50,604 nucleotides of DNA, taken from NCBI GenBank assembly GCA_027365835.1, contig DAHXLU010000065.1, positions 1 through 50,604 on the forward strand, read 5' to 3'. Under the pieces are notes generated by a model. That model had not been told where the DNA came from and did no database searches. It saw nothing but the letters and a program-made list of their open reading frames with translations. Shown one piece after another: positions 17,518 through 27,207 of the stretch (within the stretch, counting starts at the first letter, position 1; every line of letters starts with the position of its first letter). Position numbers and translations under genes: made by a program. This stretch comes from JAJZMA01 sp021850405. Lineage in GTDB: Bacteria; Chloroflexota; Dormibacteria; Aeolococcales; Aeolococcaceae.

Positions 17518-18405
17518 ATGTCGATTGGAATCCTTTGCCATCCTGACGAGGCTGAATCGGTACAGCCAGCCCTCGAGCGACTCAAGAGCCAGCAGATATC
17601 CGCCTGGCGGCTGGGCGCTGCAACGGACGAGGAGATGGAAGCTCATCCTGACGCGGAGCTGCTTGTGGCCGTGGGAGGGGATGGCACGTTCCTGCTCGCC
17701 TCGCGCCTTGCATCCAAAGCAGATATTCCGGTAATGGGTGTTAACCGGGGAAAGCTTGGCTTTCTGACCGATGTCGAGCTACCTGACCTGGACCGGGCTG
17801 TGGCGAGCTTTCTTGATGGAACCGCTCCACGGGAACAGCATCGCTTGCTGGCCTACTCACTGGCGGGCGAGGACGGCACTGAAAAGTCGGGTGTAGCGGT
17901 CAATGATGTGGTTGTAAGAGCGCCAAGGATCGCCGCCATCCGCATTTCTGTGCGCACCGATGGAGAGCTGCTCGGAGATTTTGACGCCGATGGTCTGGTC
18001 ATTGCCACTGCGCTGGGCTCTACCGGCTACGCACTGAGTGGGGGTGGGCCTCCTATCGACCCACGGATACAGGGAATCGTGTTTGTTCCTCTTGCTCCGC
18101 ATGCAGTTGTGAGCAGGGCTATTGTGCTTCCCAATACAGTCTCACTGCGGCTGACAGTAGAAAAGGGTCCCGCATTCCTCGCAACAGATGGAGACCAGCA
18201 GGCGCTGCTCGGAGATGATGCGGAGATAGCTGTCACACCTGGTCCGTTTATCACAGTACTCCGGAGCCCCCAGGGAGCCTCCTGGCTACAGCGGTTGCGC
18301 ACCAAGGCCCGGTATGGGATCCCCCTGCGCGATTCAGTGGAAGGACGCGGAAATCGTCACCGCCAACAGACACTCCTAGCTGGTGGAGAGAGTGTCACTG
18401 ATTGA
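17518..18405 (+). CDS. nadK: NAD kinase
   Basis: Phosphorylates NAD to NADP. 295 residues, with the family motifs VAVGGDGTFLLASRLA (GGDG ATP site), GVNRGKLGFLTD, VNDVVV and FDADGLVIATALGSTGYALSGGGP. The ATG at 17518 has AGAGG upstream. The stop is inside the recN start region. With nadE and its nitrilase partner 9-10 kb downstream in the same run, the cluster covers the last steps of NAD and NADP formation. Confidence 0.96.
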   Translation: MSIGILCHPDEAESVQPALERLKSQQISAWRLGAATDEEMEAHPDAELLVAVGGDGTFLLASRLASKADIPVMGVNRGKLGFLTDVELPDLDRAVASFLDGTAPREQHRLLAYSLAGEDGTEKSGVAVNDVVVRAPRIAAIRISVRTDGELLGDFDADGLVIATALGSTGYALSGGGPPIDPRIQGIVFVPLAPHAVVSRAIVLPNTVSLRLTVEKGPAFLATDGDQQALLGDDAEIAVTPGPFITVLRSPQGASWLQRLRTKARYGIPLRDSVEGRGNRHRQQTLLAGGESVTD

Positions 18406-20128
18406 GCTCCACCTCGAGAACTATGCGCTTCTGCGACAGGCATCGCTGGAATTTGGGGAAGGACTGAATGTTCTCACAGGAGAGAGTGGCAGCGGCAAGT
18501 CGCTTTCCATGGAGGCGCTCAGATGGTGCCTTGGCGGTCGGGCTGGTACCGCAATATCAGCCGATGGAGCCTCTGGCCGTACCCGGGTCGCAGCAACATT
18601 CCGTGACATACCAGAAAGGGCAGCCCGTCTTGCAGATGATTTTGGCATCCCGGAAAACGATGGTCTGATAACCATCGCAAGGCAAGGGGGAACGGGAAAG
18701 GCAAGTATCAGGATAAACGGTGCAGTGGCAAGTGCCAGAACGCTGTCTGCCATTGCAGGCGACCTGGTTGAGATAGCTACCCAGGGAGAAAGTGGCCGGC
18801 TCAGTGACTCCTTCTACCAGAGAGAATTGCTGGACTGGTTTTGCGGGGCTGCCGGCCTGAGAAGAGAGATGGCCGAACTGTATCTGCAGAAGACAGCGCT
18901 GGAACGAACCATTGCCAGGATAACTGAAGACCAGACAAAGGCGGTAGAGGTCCGTGCAGCAGCGGTTGCTGTGCAGCGCCAGCTGGCTGGCCTGGAGCTG
19001 TCAGAGGAGCGGCAGGAACAGCTCCGTGCAGAGTTGGCAGAGCTCTCTGCTGCGACCAGAATCCGCCTCGCTGCCGGGCAGGTGCGCCAGGCAATAGGAG
19101 GAGCCGACGAGCAGCCAGGAGCCAGGGATCTCGTCTCTGCATTGCTTCCAGTCCTGCACCAGCTGCCCATGGGCGAGCAGGTAGCTTCCCTCACAGCGGC
19201 GATAGATTCACTCCTTGTGCAGCTGGACGGAGTACTCCTTGAGGCGCGCCTGCTGGCCGAGGGGTCAGCCGGGAACCCAGAACGGCTTGCAGAGGTGGAA
19301 GACGAGCTTTCACGTATGGCTGCAGCAGTGCGCCGCTTTGGCTCGCTTGAAGCTGCAAGGCAGGAGCAGGAGGAGGCGGAGCGACTGCTAGCTGATGCAG
19401 GATCAGCTGCCGACCTGACCAGCCTGACCATGCAGCTGCATGAGGTGACGGGAAAGTGCCTCGCCCACGCGCTCCGGCTGCACTCTGTACGACTTGCTGC
19501 CAGCTGTGATCTGGAGCAGCAGGTCACAGCTCTGCTTTGCGAACTTGGGATTCCGGAGGCCAGTTTTCTGGTCACGTGCACCCTGAAAGAGGGTGCATCC
19601 GGGATTCCATCAGACGGCAGGAGCATCCTGGTAAATCCGGATGGAGCAGACCAGGTGCAGTTTCTGTTCTCCTCAGCCCGTGAGATGGCTCCCTTGCCGC
19701 TATCTGCAGTGGCATCAGGAGGTGAACTCTCCCGGGTAGCCCTGGCGCTAAGGGTGCTGATTTCAGGTGAGACGGAGAGTGCAACACTGGTTCTGGATGA
19801 GGTGGATACCGGAATAGGCGGCGAGACGGCCATACGCATGGGAGAGGTGCTGGCCAGTCTTGGCAAGAGCCGCCAGATCATAACCATTACCCATCGTGCA
19901 GAGATTGCAGCACGGGCTGATACCCACCTGCTGGTCCGTCGGGTCGTCAGTGCTGCTGGAACAGATGGCACAATTGAGTCAATCACTGGCCAGGAGCGTG
20001 TACTGGAAGTAGCAAGGCTGCTTTCGGGTAGCCTCACAGCAGCCGCAAGGAAAAGGGCCGTTGAACTGCTGGAAAGCAGTGTGGATGGCGATATCCGGCC
20101 CAGGCCGGCTGCAAGTCGAGTGGGGTAA
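18383..20128 (+). CDS. recN: DNA repair protein RecN
   Basis: SMC-like ATPase acting early in double-strand break repair. Walker A GESGSGKS lies near residue 33, followed by a long coiled-coil middle rich in Glu, Leu and Arg. The C-terminal head has ASGGELSRVALALRVL (signature) and LVLDEVDTGIGGETA (Walker B). 581 residues, normal for the family. GTG 18383 overlaps nadK by 23 bp; GTG 18392, closer to the conserved LIELHLENYALL start, is also possible. Confidence 0.97.
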   Translation: MERVSLIELHLENYALLRQASLEFGEGLNVLTGESGSGKSLSMEALRWCLGGRAGTAISADGASGRTRVAATFRDIPERAARLADDFGIPENDGLITIARQGGTGKASIRINGAVASARTLSAIAGDLVEIATQGESGRLSDSFYQRELLDWFCGAAGLRREMAELYLQKTALERTIARITEDQTKAVEVRAAAVAVQRQLAGLELSEERQEQLRAELAELSAATRIRLAAGQVRQAIGGADEQPGARDLVSALLPVLHQLPMGEQVASLTAAIDSLLVQLDGVLLEARLLAEGSAGNPERLAEVEDELSRMAAAVRRFGSLEAARQEQEEAERLLADAGSAADLTSLTMQLHEVTGKCLAHALRLHSVRLAASCDLEQQVTALLCELGIPEASFLVTCTLKEGASGIPSDGRSILVNPDGADQVQFLFSSAREMAPLPLSAVASGGELSRVALALRVLISGETESATLVLDEVDTGIGGETAIRMGEVLASLGKSRQIITITHRAEIAARADTHLLVRRVVSAAGTDGTIESITGQERVLEVARLLSGSLTAAARKRAVELLESSVDGDIRPRPAASRVG

Positions 20129-20138
20129 GGTGAATGAC

Positions 20139-21011
20139 ATGAGCAACGGTACGCAAAAGGATCAGGAAGAAAACAGTCCACTGACGAATCCAGCAGCGGC
20201 GCTGCCGGCTGGGGATGACCAGGGGGAGGACGGGAAGGAACGAAGCCTGGCTCACGGGGCTGACAACAACCCCCTCCTTTTTATCGATCCTGGGCGGCTC
20301 ATGGTTGCTGCTGGAGGCAGGAACCTGCCACTGGCTGAACTGGTAAGGGCGGCCGAAAATGGAGAGATCGAGCGCAGCCAGGTTCGTATAGCAGAGATTA
20401 CTGCGCGCTTTGAAACCGCCCTTGGCTCCGGCGACATGGATGTAACTCCTGAAAACATGGCGCAGTTCCTTGAGCTATGTTCCCGGCTTGTAGCATGGAT
20501 GGCTCGCCCTGAGACTGACAGGCAGGCAGGGTTGGGGCAGGAAGATGGGGAAGAGGAGTCAGCTCCTGATGGGGCGAGGCTTGCTGAATACAGGGTGTTC
20601 CAGGATGCAGCTGTGGCCCTGATAGGCCAGGATGATGCGATGCGGAGCTATATGAGCCGTCTGGTGCCAGAAATCGTACCGGTAGAGCAGCTGAGTATCA
20701 GCCCTCAGACACTAGCGGGGGCACTGGAGAAAGTGCTACTCCGGTTTGGGGCTACCCATGCAGTTATAGAGCCGTCTCCAATGGTATCGGTAGAGAGCAA
20801 GATAACCGAGATGAGAGCCTTGCTATCGCGACAGCCATCGGTTCTGTTTGAAGAACTCTTTGAGAAGGCAGCTACCCTTATGGAAGTTATAGCGACCTTT
20901 CTTGCCTTGCTGGAGCTGCTTAGGGCAGGTGAGGCGAAAGTAAGGCAAAAAGAGGCCTTTGGTGCTATATCTGTGATGGGGCAGATGCAGGAAGCTGGGC
21001 ATGAGCGCTGA
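20139..21011 (+). CDS. scpA: Segregation and condensation protein A (divergent)
   Basis: Kleisin subunit of the Smc-ScpAB condensin. The N-terminal helix region (LPLAELVRAAENGEIERSQV, then RIAEITARFE) and the C-terminal winged-helix part (TLMEVIATFLALLELLRAGEAKV...AFGAISV) are recognisable, but the sequence is weakly conserved. The first 45 residues form an acidic, Gly/Asp/Asn-rich extension. ATG 20139 (AAGGTG 8 nt upstream, just after the recN stop) is preferred over earlier in-frame starts within recN. The stop overlaps scpB, which supports the identification. Confidence 0.85.
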   Translation: MSNGTQKDQEENSPLTNPAAALPAGDDQGEDGKERSLAHGADNNPLLFIDPGRLMVAAGGRNLPLAELVRAAENGEIERSQVRIAEITARFETALGSGDMDVTPENMAQFLELCSRLVAWMARPETDRQAGLGQEDGEEESAPDGARLAEYRVFQDAAVALIGQDDAMRSYMSRLVPEIVPVEQLSISPQTLAGALEKVLLRFGATHAVIEPSPMVSVESKITEMRALLSRQPSVLFEELFEKAATLMEVIATFLALLELLRAGEAKVRQKEAFGAISVMGQMQEAGHER

Positions 21012-21888
21012 CCTTATGCATTCTCCCACGCAGGCCCAGGACGACAGTGCAGCTGAGTATCCGGTGCCAGCCGACTGGAGGGAACAGCACGAGCCAGCAG
21101 CATTTGCCCCCATAATCCATGCAGTGTGCCTGGCTCTGAGCCGGCCGGTGAGTATGGCAGAACTCGCAACCATCTGCGGCAAGGAGCAGCCCCTCATTGA
21201 TCTCGCCCTCCAGGCTGCGACCGATGCATTGCGGGGAACCGGCCTCATGCTTCAGCAGCATGCTGGAGAAGTTCAGCTGGTCACCCGCGCGACTGCTGCA
21301 TGGGCGGTCGCACGTGCGCTCAACCCGGAGAAACGGGCCCGGCTGAGCAGGGCAGCAACCGAGACGCTAGCCATTATTGCCTATCGCCAGCCAGTGACCA
21401 TCTCTGCAATCGAGGCCATCCGTGGCGTTGACTGCTCCGGCGTAATAGAAAAACTGGAGCAGCGCGGGCTCATCTCTGAACTGGGACGCGAAGACAGCCC
21501 TGGTCATCCGCGTTTATTTGGCACTACCCTGCGCTTTCTCCAGACAGTAGGGCTGGAGTCGATTGCGGACCTTCCCAGACTGCCAGAAACTGTTTTTGCC
21601 AGGACTGTCTTCGAACTGGAAGATACCAGCGACCAGCTCCTTGCGGATTCAGGCGGCAGTGACGGCGGGGGCCCCACAACCAACGGGGGGACTGACACCC
21701 TGGTGCAGAAGACCAGTATTGATGGGGGGCCAGAGGGAGAACCGCTGCCAGGGGCAGCCGTGCTGCCAGGGAGCTATGAGCAAGCAGCCACAGCCGAGAG
21801 CACATCAGCAGGCGACACATCGAAAGACAGTGATCCAGAACACTCCCGCGCCATCATCTCGGAAAAGGCGCATGGGCACCAGGAGTGA
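21001..21888 (+). CDS. scpB: Segregation and condensation protein B
   Basis: Winged-helix partner of ScpA. The hallmark is EKRARLSRAATETLAIIAYRQ in shortened form, then PVTISAIEAIRGVDCSGVI and a segment ending LFGTTLRFLQTVGLESIADLP. Residues after about 205 form a long Gly/Ser/Thr/Glu-rich tail, so the protein (295) is longer than the usual 180-200. It overlaps scpA by 11 bp and the pseudouridine synthase gene by 4 bp. Confidence 0.95.
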   Translation: MSADLMHSPTQAQDDSAAEYPVPADWREQHEPAAFAPIIHAVCLALSRPVSMAELATICGKEQPLIDLALQAATDALRGTGLMLQQHAGEVQLVTRATAAWAVARALNPEKRARLSRAATETLAIIAYRQPVTISAIEAIRGVDCSGVIEKLEQRGLISELGREDSPGHPRLFGTTLRFLQTVGLESIADLPRLPETVFARTVFELEDTSDQLLADSGGSDGGGPTTNGGTDTLVQKTSIDGGPEGEPLPGAAVLPGSYEQAATAESTSAGDTSKDSDPEHSRAIISEKAHGHQE

Positions 21889-22721
21889 AAACACATGCAG
21901 CACCAGCACCGGGGGACATAGCAGGTACAGCCGATAAGGCAGGCAGGACAGCCCTTCCCAGCCAGGAACTACCTGGCCGGAGCGATGCTGCAAGTCCTCG
22001 TGGTGAGCGGTTGAACCACTTTCTGGCAAGGCATGGCATAGCATCCAGGCGGCAATCAGATGAACTGGTAAAGAGCGGGCGGGTCACAGTAAACGGGCTG
22101 CATGCGGTAAATGGCACCCGCATCCTCCCTGGACAGGATGTAATTGCCGTCGACGGCAAGACGGTTGGGGGCCCGCCAGGCACGCGCACACTGCTCTACC
22201 ACAAGCCGGTTGGTGTTACCAGCACAATACGGGATAGCCACGCCGCCATCAGCCTGGCGCAGGCAGTTCCGGATCTTGGGAATCTGGTGCCAGTTGGCCG
22301 GCTCGACCTGGATACCAGTGGTGCGCTTCTGCTTAGCAACGATGGCGAATTGGCACACAGGGTCACCCACCCATCCTTTGGTGTTGAGAAAGAGTATCGG
22401 GTGTGGGTAAAAGAAATCAGTCCAGGGGCGATTGCGCGTATGCGCCAGGGAGTTAGTCTTGAGGATGGCATCGCCAGACCAGCCGCCCTGCATCTGCTAC
22501 GTACCGAAGAGAACTGTTTTGATCTGGTGATGACTGAGGGCAAAAACCGCGAAGTTCGTCGCATGGTGGCTGCTGCTGGCATGGAGCTGCTCGCCCTCCA
22601 ACGGCGCCGCATAGGGCAGGTACGCCTGGGCGACCTCGCGCCTGGGCGTGTCAGGGAGCTGACCCAGCGCGAACTACAGTCACTTGCCCTGCTGGTTGGA
22701 CTGGAGAGGGGACAGGCATGA
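21885..22721 (+). CDS. rluB: RluB/RsuA-type rRNA pseudouridine synthase
   Basis: S4 domain (RLNHFLARHGIASRRQSDEL) plus the RsuA/RluB catalytic domain. The catalytic Asp lies in VGRLDLDTSGALLLSNDG, followed by VEKEYRVWV and LVMTEGKNREVRRM. It isomerises a uridine of 23S (RluB) or 16S (RsuA) rRNA. The scpA-scpB-rluB-cmk order supports RluB. The GTG start overlaps the scpB stop; about 40 poorly conserved residues precede the S4 domain. The stop overlaps the cmk ATG. Confidence 0.92.
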   Translation: MKTHAAPAPGDIAGTADKAGRTALPSQELPGRSDAASPRGERLNHFLARHGIASRRQSDELVKSGRVTVNGLHAVNGTRILPGQDVIAVDGKTVGGPPGTRTLLYHKPVGVTSTIRDSHAAISLAQAVPDLGNLVPVGRLDLDTSGALLLSNDGELAHRVTHPSFGVEKEYRVWVKEISPGAIARMRQGVSLEDGIARPAALHLLRTEENCFDLVMTEGKNREVRRMVAAAGMELLALQRRRIGQVRLGDLAPGRVRELTQRELQSLALLVGLERGQA

Positions 22722-23431
22722 GTACGCAGACAGCGCGTGGACCAGTATCCGGATATGCACCTGTGATTACGGTTGACGGTCCGGCGGGAAGTGGCAAGAC
22801 AACACTGGGGCGGCGGCTGGCGGTTCGGCTGAATCTCCCGCTAATTGACACGGGCCTTTTCTATCGTGCCGTAAGTGTCGCCGTTATCCAGGCTGGGCTG
22901 CCGGTGTCCGACCAGGCCGGGGTTGAGGCGCTGCTTGAGCATTTTGACGTTGAAATCAATACAGATCCACTGCTCAGGGCCGGCTGGGAGATAAGGCTTG
23001 CGGGAGCCGACGTAAGCCGCATGGCGAGAGATCCAGAACTGGCTGTGACCCTGGCCACGATCAGCAGGATGCCACCAGTACGGGAAAAATTGCTGCCCCT
23101 GCAGCGAGCCTGGGGCGGGTCCGGGGCGGTAGCAGTGGGGCGAGACTGCGGCACAGTAATTTTTCCCCTTGCTCCGGTCAAGTTCTACCTGGTTGCGCCA
23201 GAGGAGACCCGTAGCCTTAGACGCAGGCAGGAGATTGCAGCTCGTGGAGTGCCAGTGAGTGATCAGCTGTTGCAGGCAGAGATAGGCGACCGTGATGCGC
23301 TCGATGCTGCGTCATCCGAAATGGCAAGGGATGCCATTCTTGTTGACACCAGCACCAGGAGTGCTGATGAGGTTGCGGAATTTGCGCTGGACGTATGCAG
23401 GTCGAGACTCCCAGTAAAAAGGAGTAACTAA
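22718..23431 (+). CDS. cmk: Cytidylate kinase
   Basis: Phosphorylates CMP and dCMP. P-loop VDGPAGSGKTTLGRRLA near residue 20, followed by LPLIDTGLFYRAV (NMP binding) and RDCGTVIFP, where most relatives have RD-hGT-VFP. The C-terminal lid part is RRRQEIAARG...DRDALDAASSEM. 237 residues. ATG overlaps the upstream stop by 4 bp. Confidence 0.96.
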   Translation: MSTQTARGPVSGYAPVITVDGPAGSGKTTLGRRLAVRLNLPLIDTGLFYRAVSVAVIQAGLPVSDQAGVEALLEHFDVEINTDPLLRAGWEIRLAGADVSRMARDPELAVTLATISRMPPVREKLLPLQRAWGGSGAVAVGRDCGTVIFPLAPVKFYLVAPEETRSLRRRQEIAARGVPVSDQLLQAEIGDRDALDAASSEMARDAILVDTSTRSADEVAEFALDVCRSRLPVKRSN

Positions 23432-23432
23432 C

Positions 23433-26228
23433 TTGGCTCTCAGGCGCTCCCCCGTGACCAGCGCCCAGGAGTACGTAGCGTTCGACCTGGAGACCACGGG
23501 CCTCACAATTACGTCCGACCAGATAATAGAGATCGGAGCGGTCCGTTTTGATCTGGAGCACGCAGAGCCTATCGGCACATTCTCTACCTTTGTCAATCCA
23601 CGCCGGCCCATTCCGCTCGCAGTGCAACGGCTAACTGGTATTACTGATAGCGATCTGGAAGGGGCCCCCCTGGCCCACGAAGCGCTGGAAGGATTTTCCA
23701 GATTTGCGGCTGGCGCACACATAGTTGCCCACGCTGCGCCGTTTGACGTTGGCTTCTGCAATGCCCAGACTCCAGATTTCTTTGAGGGAAGCCTCATACT
23801 CGACACGCTTGAGCTGGCAAGACTGTTTCTGCCTGCGCAGGCAGGACATAGCCTCGGCGCACTGGTTGCTGCACTGGGGATTGAGCACACCTCTCCCCAC
23901 CGCGCGCTTAGCGACGCAGATGCAACCAGACAACTGCTGCTCCATCTGCAGCAGGTATGCAGGCAGCTGCCGCATGAGACCCTTGTGCGGCTGCGCTCCC
24001 TGGCAGCGCAGCTGCCTGAGCCAGCAGCGTCCTACTTTCTGGACCGGGACCGGGTCGGGGATGGTACGGATCAGCCTGCCGTCTGCCTGGTACCGGCAGA
24101 AGAGCCTCAGGCCGCGGTACCGGCTCCAGAAGTTACCTCCCCGGAAGATCTGGTTGAAGCCACAAAAGCAATGCTGGGGCCAGGCGGCAGCTTTGCAGCG
24201 GCTTCGGATTATGAGTTTCGGCCATCCCAGGAACAGATGGCAATTGCGGTTGCCCAGGTGATAGCAAGAGGGGAGAGGGCGATCATTGAGGCTGGCCCCG
24301 GGACTGGCAAGTCCTATGCCTATCTGATTCCTGTAACGCTTGCTGCGAGCACGAGCAGGCGTGCCGTTGTGGCCACCCACACCCTTACGCTGCAGGACCA
24401 GCTTGCAGAACGTGATCTGCCCGCACTGGCGAAGCGTCTTGGCCGGCCCCTGGACTATGCCAGTCTCAAGGGCCGCTCCCATTACGTCAGCCTCCGGAGA
24501 TGGACCCGCTACTGCGACAGGTCGCTATCCGGGTTGGATGAGGTCCGCTTCCGGATGAAAGTAGCCACCTGGCTCGCATCAACCAGGACCGGCGCGAGGG
24601 GGGAGATAACACTCTCGCGCGAGGAAGCGCGCTTCTGGAGCCATATCGAAAGCAGGACCGATGACTGCCTTTCCAGTCGGTGCCAGAACTTTGGAAACGG
24701 CTCCTGCCGGATGTATAGGGCGAGACAGCGGGCAGCTGTGGCACCGCTTGTCATAACCAACCACGCGATGCTTTTTGCTGCGCCAGAGAGCACCATGGCT
24801 CCATTTGGAAACTGCGACACCGTGGTTATTGATGAGGCACACCATCTGGAAGACACTGTAACCAGCCAGCTTTCAGAGACACTGGAGACTGGCACTATCT
24901 CGGCACTGGGGCAGATTGCAGAGCTGCCGGAGGCAGCCCTTGCTGAACTGGCCGCGGCCGAGCGTACCTATGGCCATCTCATGGCTGAGGTAAAGGGGTT
25001 TCTTACAGTGCGGACAGCAGGACAGCCCCAGAACTCATCGATAACCATCTCCAATGAGCTGCGCGCCGATCCCGCGTTCCTTCGACTGGTAAAGACCTGC
25101 AAGGAAACAGTCCTGGGTCTTGCAGCTGCTGCAGCGGGCATATCCAGACTGATTGACCAGGCCGGCAGCGCTGAACCCGCCGGCCCTCCCACTGGCAAAT
25201 ACCTGTGGGGCACCGAGGCGCCGACAGCGCTACTGCCTGTAGTAGAGCCGATGGCGAGTCCTGCGGAGCTGTCACTCATCGTTTCTGGCCTTTCGCGCTG
25301 TGCTGCAGTGCTCGAGCAATGTTTCACTGGAGCGAGAGATGGCTATGTGGCCTGGCTGGAACTGCATAGCCAGCAGCCTGAGATCCACGAGGCTCCGGTA
25401 GAGATAGGCGGACTGTTTTCGGAAAAGCTCCCGGATGAGGTGTCTTCCCTTGTCCTTACTTCAGCCACACTGGCGATCCATGGCTCGTTCTCCTATTTCC
25501 GGGAGCGTCTGGGGCTCAAGGGCACGTTCCAGGAGCTCATCCTTGCCTCGCCCTTTGATTTCCTGCGCCAGTCGATCATGGTGCTTCCGACCGGCATGGG
25601 CGGATATGATGCACCTGGTTTTGCCGAGGAGATGGCGGCCCTGCTGTCTGGGGCAGCGTCCACTCTCGGAGGCAGGACCATGGCGCTCTTTACGAGTTTT
25701 AGCTCCCTTAAAGCTACCTACAATGCCCTGGGGAACCGGCTGGAGGAGGAAGGCATTGCCCTTCTGGGGCAGAGCATTGACGGTACGAGAACGCAGATAC
25801 TGCGGAGTTTTCTGGCAGATCCACGCTCGCTGATCCTAGGTACCATGAGCTTCTGGGAGGGAGTTGACCTGCCCGGAGACGCACTCAGGTGCGTAGTCAT
25901 TGCAAAGCTCCCATTCGCGGTTCCAGATGATCCGGTGCTTGCCGCTCGCGGTGCACTGCTATCCGATCCCTTCCGTCAGCTGTCGCTGCCACGGGCAATA
26001 CTGACACTGCGACAGGGATTTGGGCGGCTCATCCGTACATCAGTGGATGTCGGTGCTGTCGTGTTATGCGACCCACGCCTGACCACAAAGAGCTATGGGA
26101 AGCTCTTCATTGAGGCCCTCCCGCCCGCTTCCATCCATGAGGTTCCGTACCAAAAGGTGGGGGAACTGCTGGCAGACACATGGCCAGCACCTATACTCAA
26201 GGTAGGCAACCATGAAGATCAGCAGTGA
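23433..26228 (+). CDS. dinG: DnaQ-like exonuclease fused to DinG-type helicase
   Basis: 931 residues, two parts. The N-terminus (about 1-180) is a DEDDh 3'-5' exonuclease (VAFDLETTGL, AHAAPFDVGF, HRALSDADAT). The rest is an XPD/DinG superfamily 2 helicase with Walker A EAGPGTGKSYAYL near residue 286 and Walker B VVIDEAHHLED near 467. Clustered Cys residues (DCLSSRCQNFGNGSC) likely hold the iron-sulfur cluster. The C-terminus has SFWEGVDLPGDALRCVVIAKLPF and QGFGRLIRT. This is the Firmicutes-type DinG arrangement. TTG 23433 follows AGGAG at about 8 nt. The stop overlaps the nitrilase gene. Confidence 0.95.
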   Translation: MALRRSPVTSAQEYVAFDLETTGLTITSDQIIEIGAVRFDLEHAEPIGTFSTFVNPRRPIPLAVQRLTGITDSDLEGAPLAHEALEGFSRFAAGAHIVAHAAPFDVGFCNAQTPDFFEGSLILDTLELARLFLPAQAGHSLGALVAALGIEHTSPHRALSDADATRQLLLHLQQVCRQLPHETLVRLRSLAAQLPEPAASYFLDRDRVGDGTDQPAVCLVPAEEPQAAVPAPEVTSPEDLVEATKAMLGPGGSFAAASDYEFRPSQEQMAIAVAQVIARGERAIIEAGPGTGKSYAYLIPVTLAASTSRRAVVATHTLTLQDQLAERDLPALAKRLGRPLDYASLKGRSHYVSLRRWTRYCDRSLSGLDEVRFRMKVATWLASTRTGARGEITLSREEARFWSHIESRTDDCLSSRCQNFGNGSCRMYRARQRAAVAPLVITNHAMLFAAPESTMAPFGNCDTVVIDEAHHLEDTVTSQLSETLETGTISALGQIAELPEAALAELAAAERTYGHLMAEVKGFLTVRTAGQPQNSSITISNELRADPAFLRLVKTCKETVLGLAAAAAGISRLIDQAGSAEPAGPPTGKYLWGTEAPTALLPVVEPMASPAELSLIVSGLSRCAAVLEQCFTGARDGYVAWLELHSQQPEIHEAPVEIGGLFSEKLPDEVSSLVLTSATLAIHGSFSYFRERLGLKGTFQELILASPFDFLRQSIMVLPTGMGGYDAPGFAEEMAALLSGAASTLGGRTMALFTSFSSLKATYNALGNRLEEEGIALLGQSIDGTRTQILRSFLADPRSLILGTMSFWEGVDLPGDALRCVVIAKLPFAVPDDPVLAARGALLSDPFRQLSLPRAILTLRQGFGRLIRTSVDVGAVVLCDPRLTTKSYGKLFIEALPPASIHEVPYQKVGELLADTWPAPILKVGNHEDQQ

Positions 26229-27207
26229 GATGGTGCCCCAGGAAAATGGGGAGCTAGTGGTGAGTACTGAGGCCTCTTCCTACACCAGTATCAGGAAAAA
26301 AGGCAAGGCGCATTCAACGATCCTTCCTGCCTCCAGGCCAGAGACCGAAGCTGGCCCAGGCGGTACGGCACCCATTGTTGTGGTACTCGCGCAGGTTGCA
26401 CCCAGACTGGGAAACCTGACTGCGAATCTTGAGCTACATGCAACTGCTATAGCGGGTGCCCGCAGGTATGGTGCGGATCTCGTGGTATTTCCCGAGCTCT
26501 CCATGACAGGCTATTTTCTTGAGGATCTGGTACCAGAAGTTGCAATAACAATTGACTCGCCTATCCTGAAAGAGCTTGCTGGGCTATCGCGCGGGATCGC
26601 TCTGGTGGCCGGATGCGTACTTGAGTCAGAAGATTCACGCTTCTTTAACGCAGCGCTCTATTTCCAGGATGGAGAGCTGCTACACGTTCACCGCAAGGTT
26701 TACCTGCCCACCTATGGATTATTCGATGAGCAGCGCTACTTTGCAGCCGGCAACCGCTTTTCCACCTTCTCAGCTTCCCTGGGGAGCGACCAGGCCCGGC
26801 AATGGAAAGTGGGGATCCTCATATGCGAGGAGATGTGGCACCCATCTGCTCCCGGGCTGCTGGCAAGGCAGGGGGTAGATCTTTTCATTTGCACGTCTGC
26901 ATCTCCAGGGAGGGGAGTTGCGCCTGGGGCTGGACTTGGGACAGCGCATAGCTATGATGCCATCACGAGGACATACGGACAGCTGTATACCAGCTACCTT
27001 TTGTATACCAACCGCTCCGGTTACGAGGATGGCGTTGCCTTCTGGGGTGGCTCGCGCGTGATTGGGCCTGATGGTTCGGTCATTGCAGAGGCCTCGCGAA
27101 AAGAGGAGATGCTCCAGGCAGAGCTATCCCTGGCCCAGCTCCGGCGCACCAGGATCGCCTTTCCGCTGCTGCGTGATGAACGGCATGACCTGGAGAGCGA
27201 CCAGTGA
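26212..27207 (+). CDS. Nitrilase-superfamily glutaminase, partner of NadE
   Basis: 331-residue carbon-nitrogen hydrolase with the full triad: Glu95 (FPELSMTGY), Lys162 (HRKVYLP) and Cys205 (LICEEMW). In most bacteria with glutamine-dependent NAD synthetase this domain is the N-terminal half of NadE. Here it is a separate gene whose stop overlaps the nadE start. I infer that it supplies ammonia from glutamine to NadE. The first 50 or so residues are an unconserved, Ser/Pro-rich extension. ATG 26212 overlaps dinG by 17 bp. The alternative is a stand-alone omega-amidase or deaminated-glutathione amidase. Confidence 0.85.
   Translation: MKISSEMVPQENGELVVSTEASSYTSIRKKGKAHSTILPASRPETEAGPGGTAPIVVVLAQVAPRLGNLTANLELHATAIAGARRYGADLVVFPELSMTGYFLEDLVPEVAITIDSPILKELAGLSRGIALVAGCVLESEDSRFFNAALYFQDGELLHVHRKVYLPTYGLFDEQRYFAAGNRFSTFSASLGSDQARQWKVGILICEEMWHPSAPGLLARQGVDLFICTSASPGRGVAPGAGLGTAHSYDAITRTYGQLYTSYLLYTNRSGYEDGVAFWGGSRVIGPDGSVIAEASRKEEMLQAELSLAQLRRTRIAFPLLRDERHDLESDQ

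Noticed and set aside
18814..20181. A 455-codon minus-strand open frame opposite recN
   Set aside because: Composition is an antisense shadow (Ser/Arg/Thr/Ala-rich) of the well-supported recN gene; such frames arise from the codon bias of GC-rich genes.
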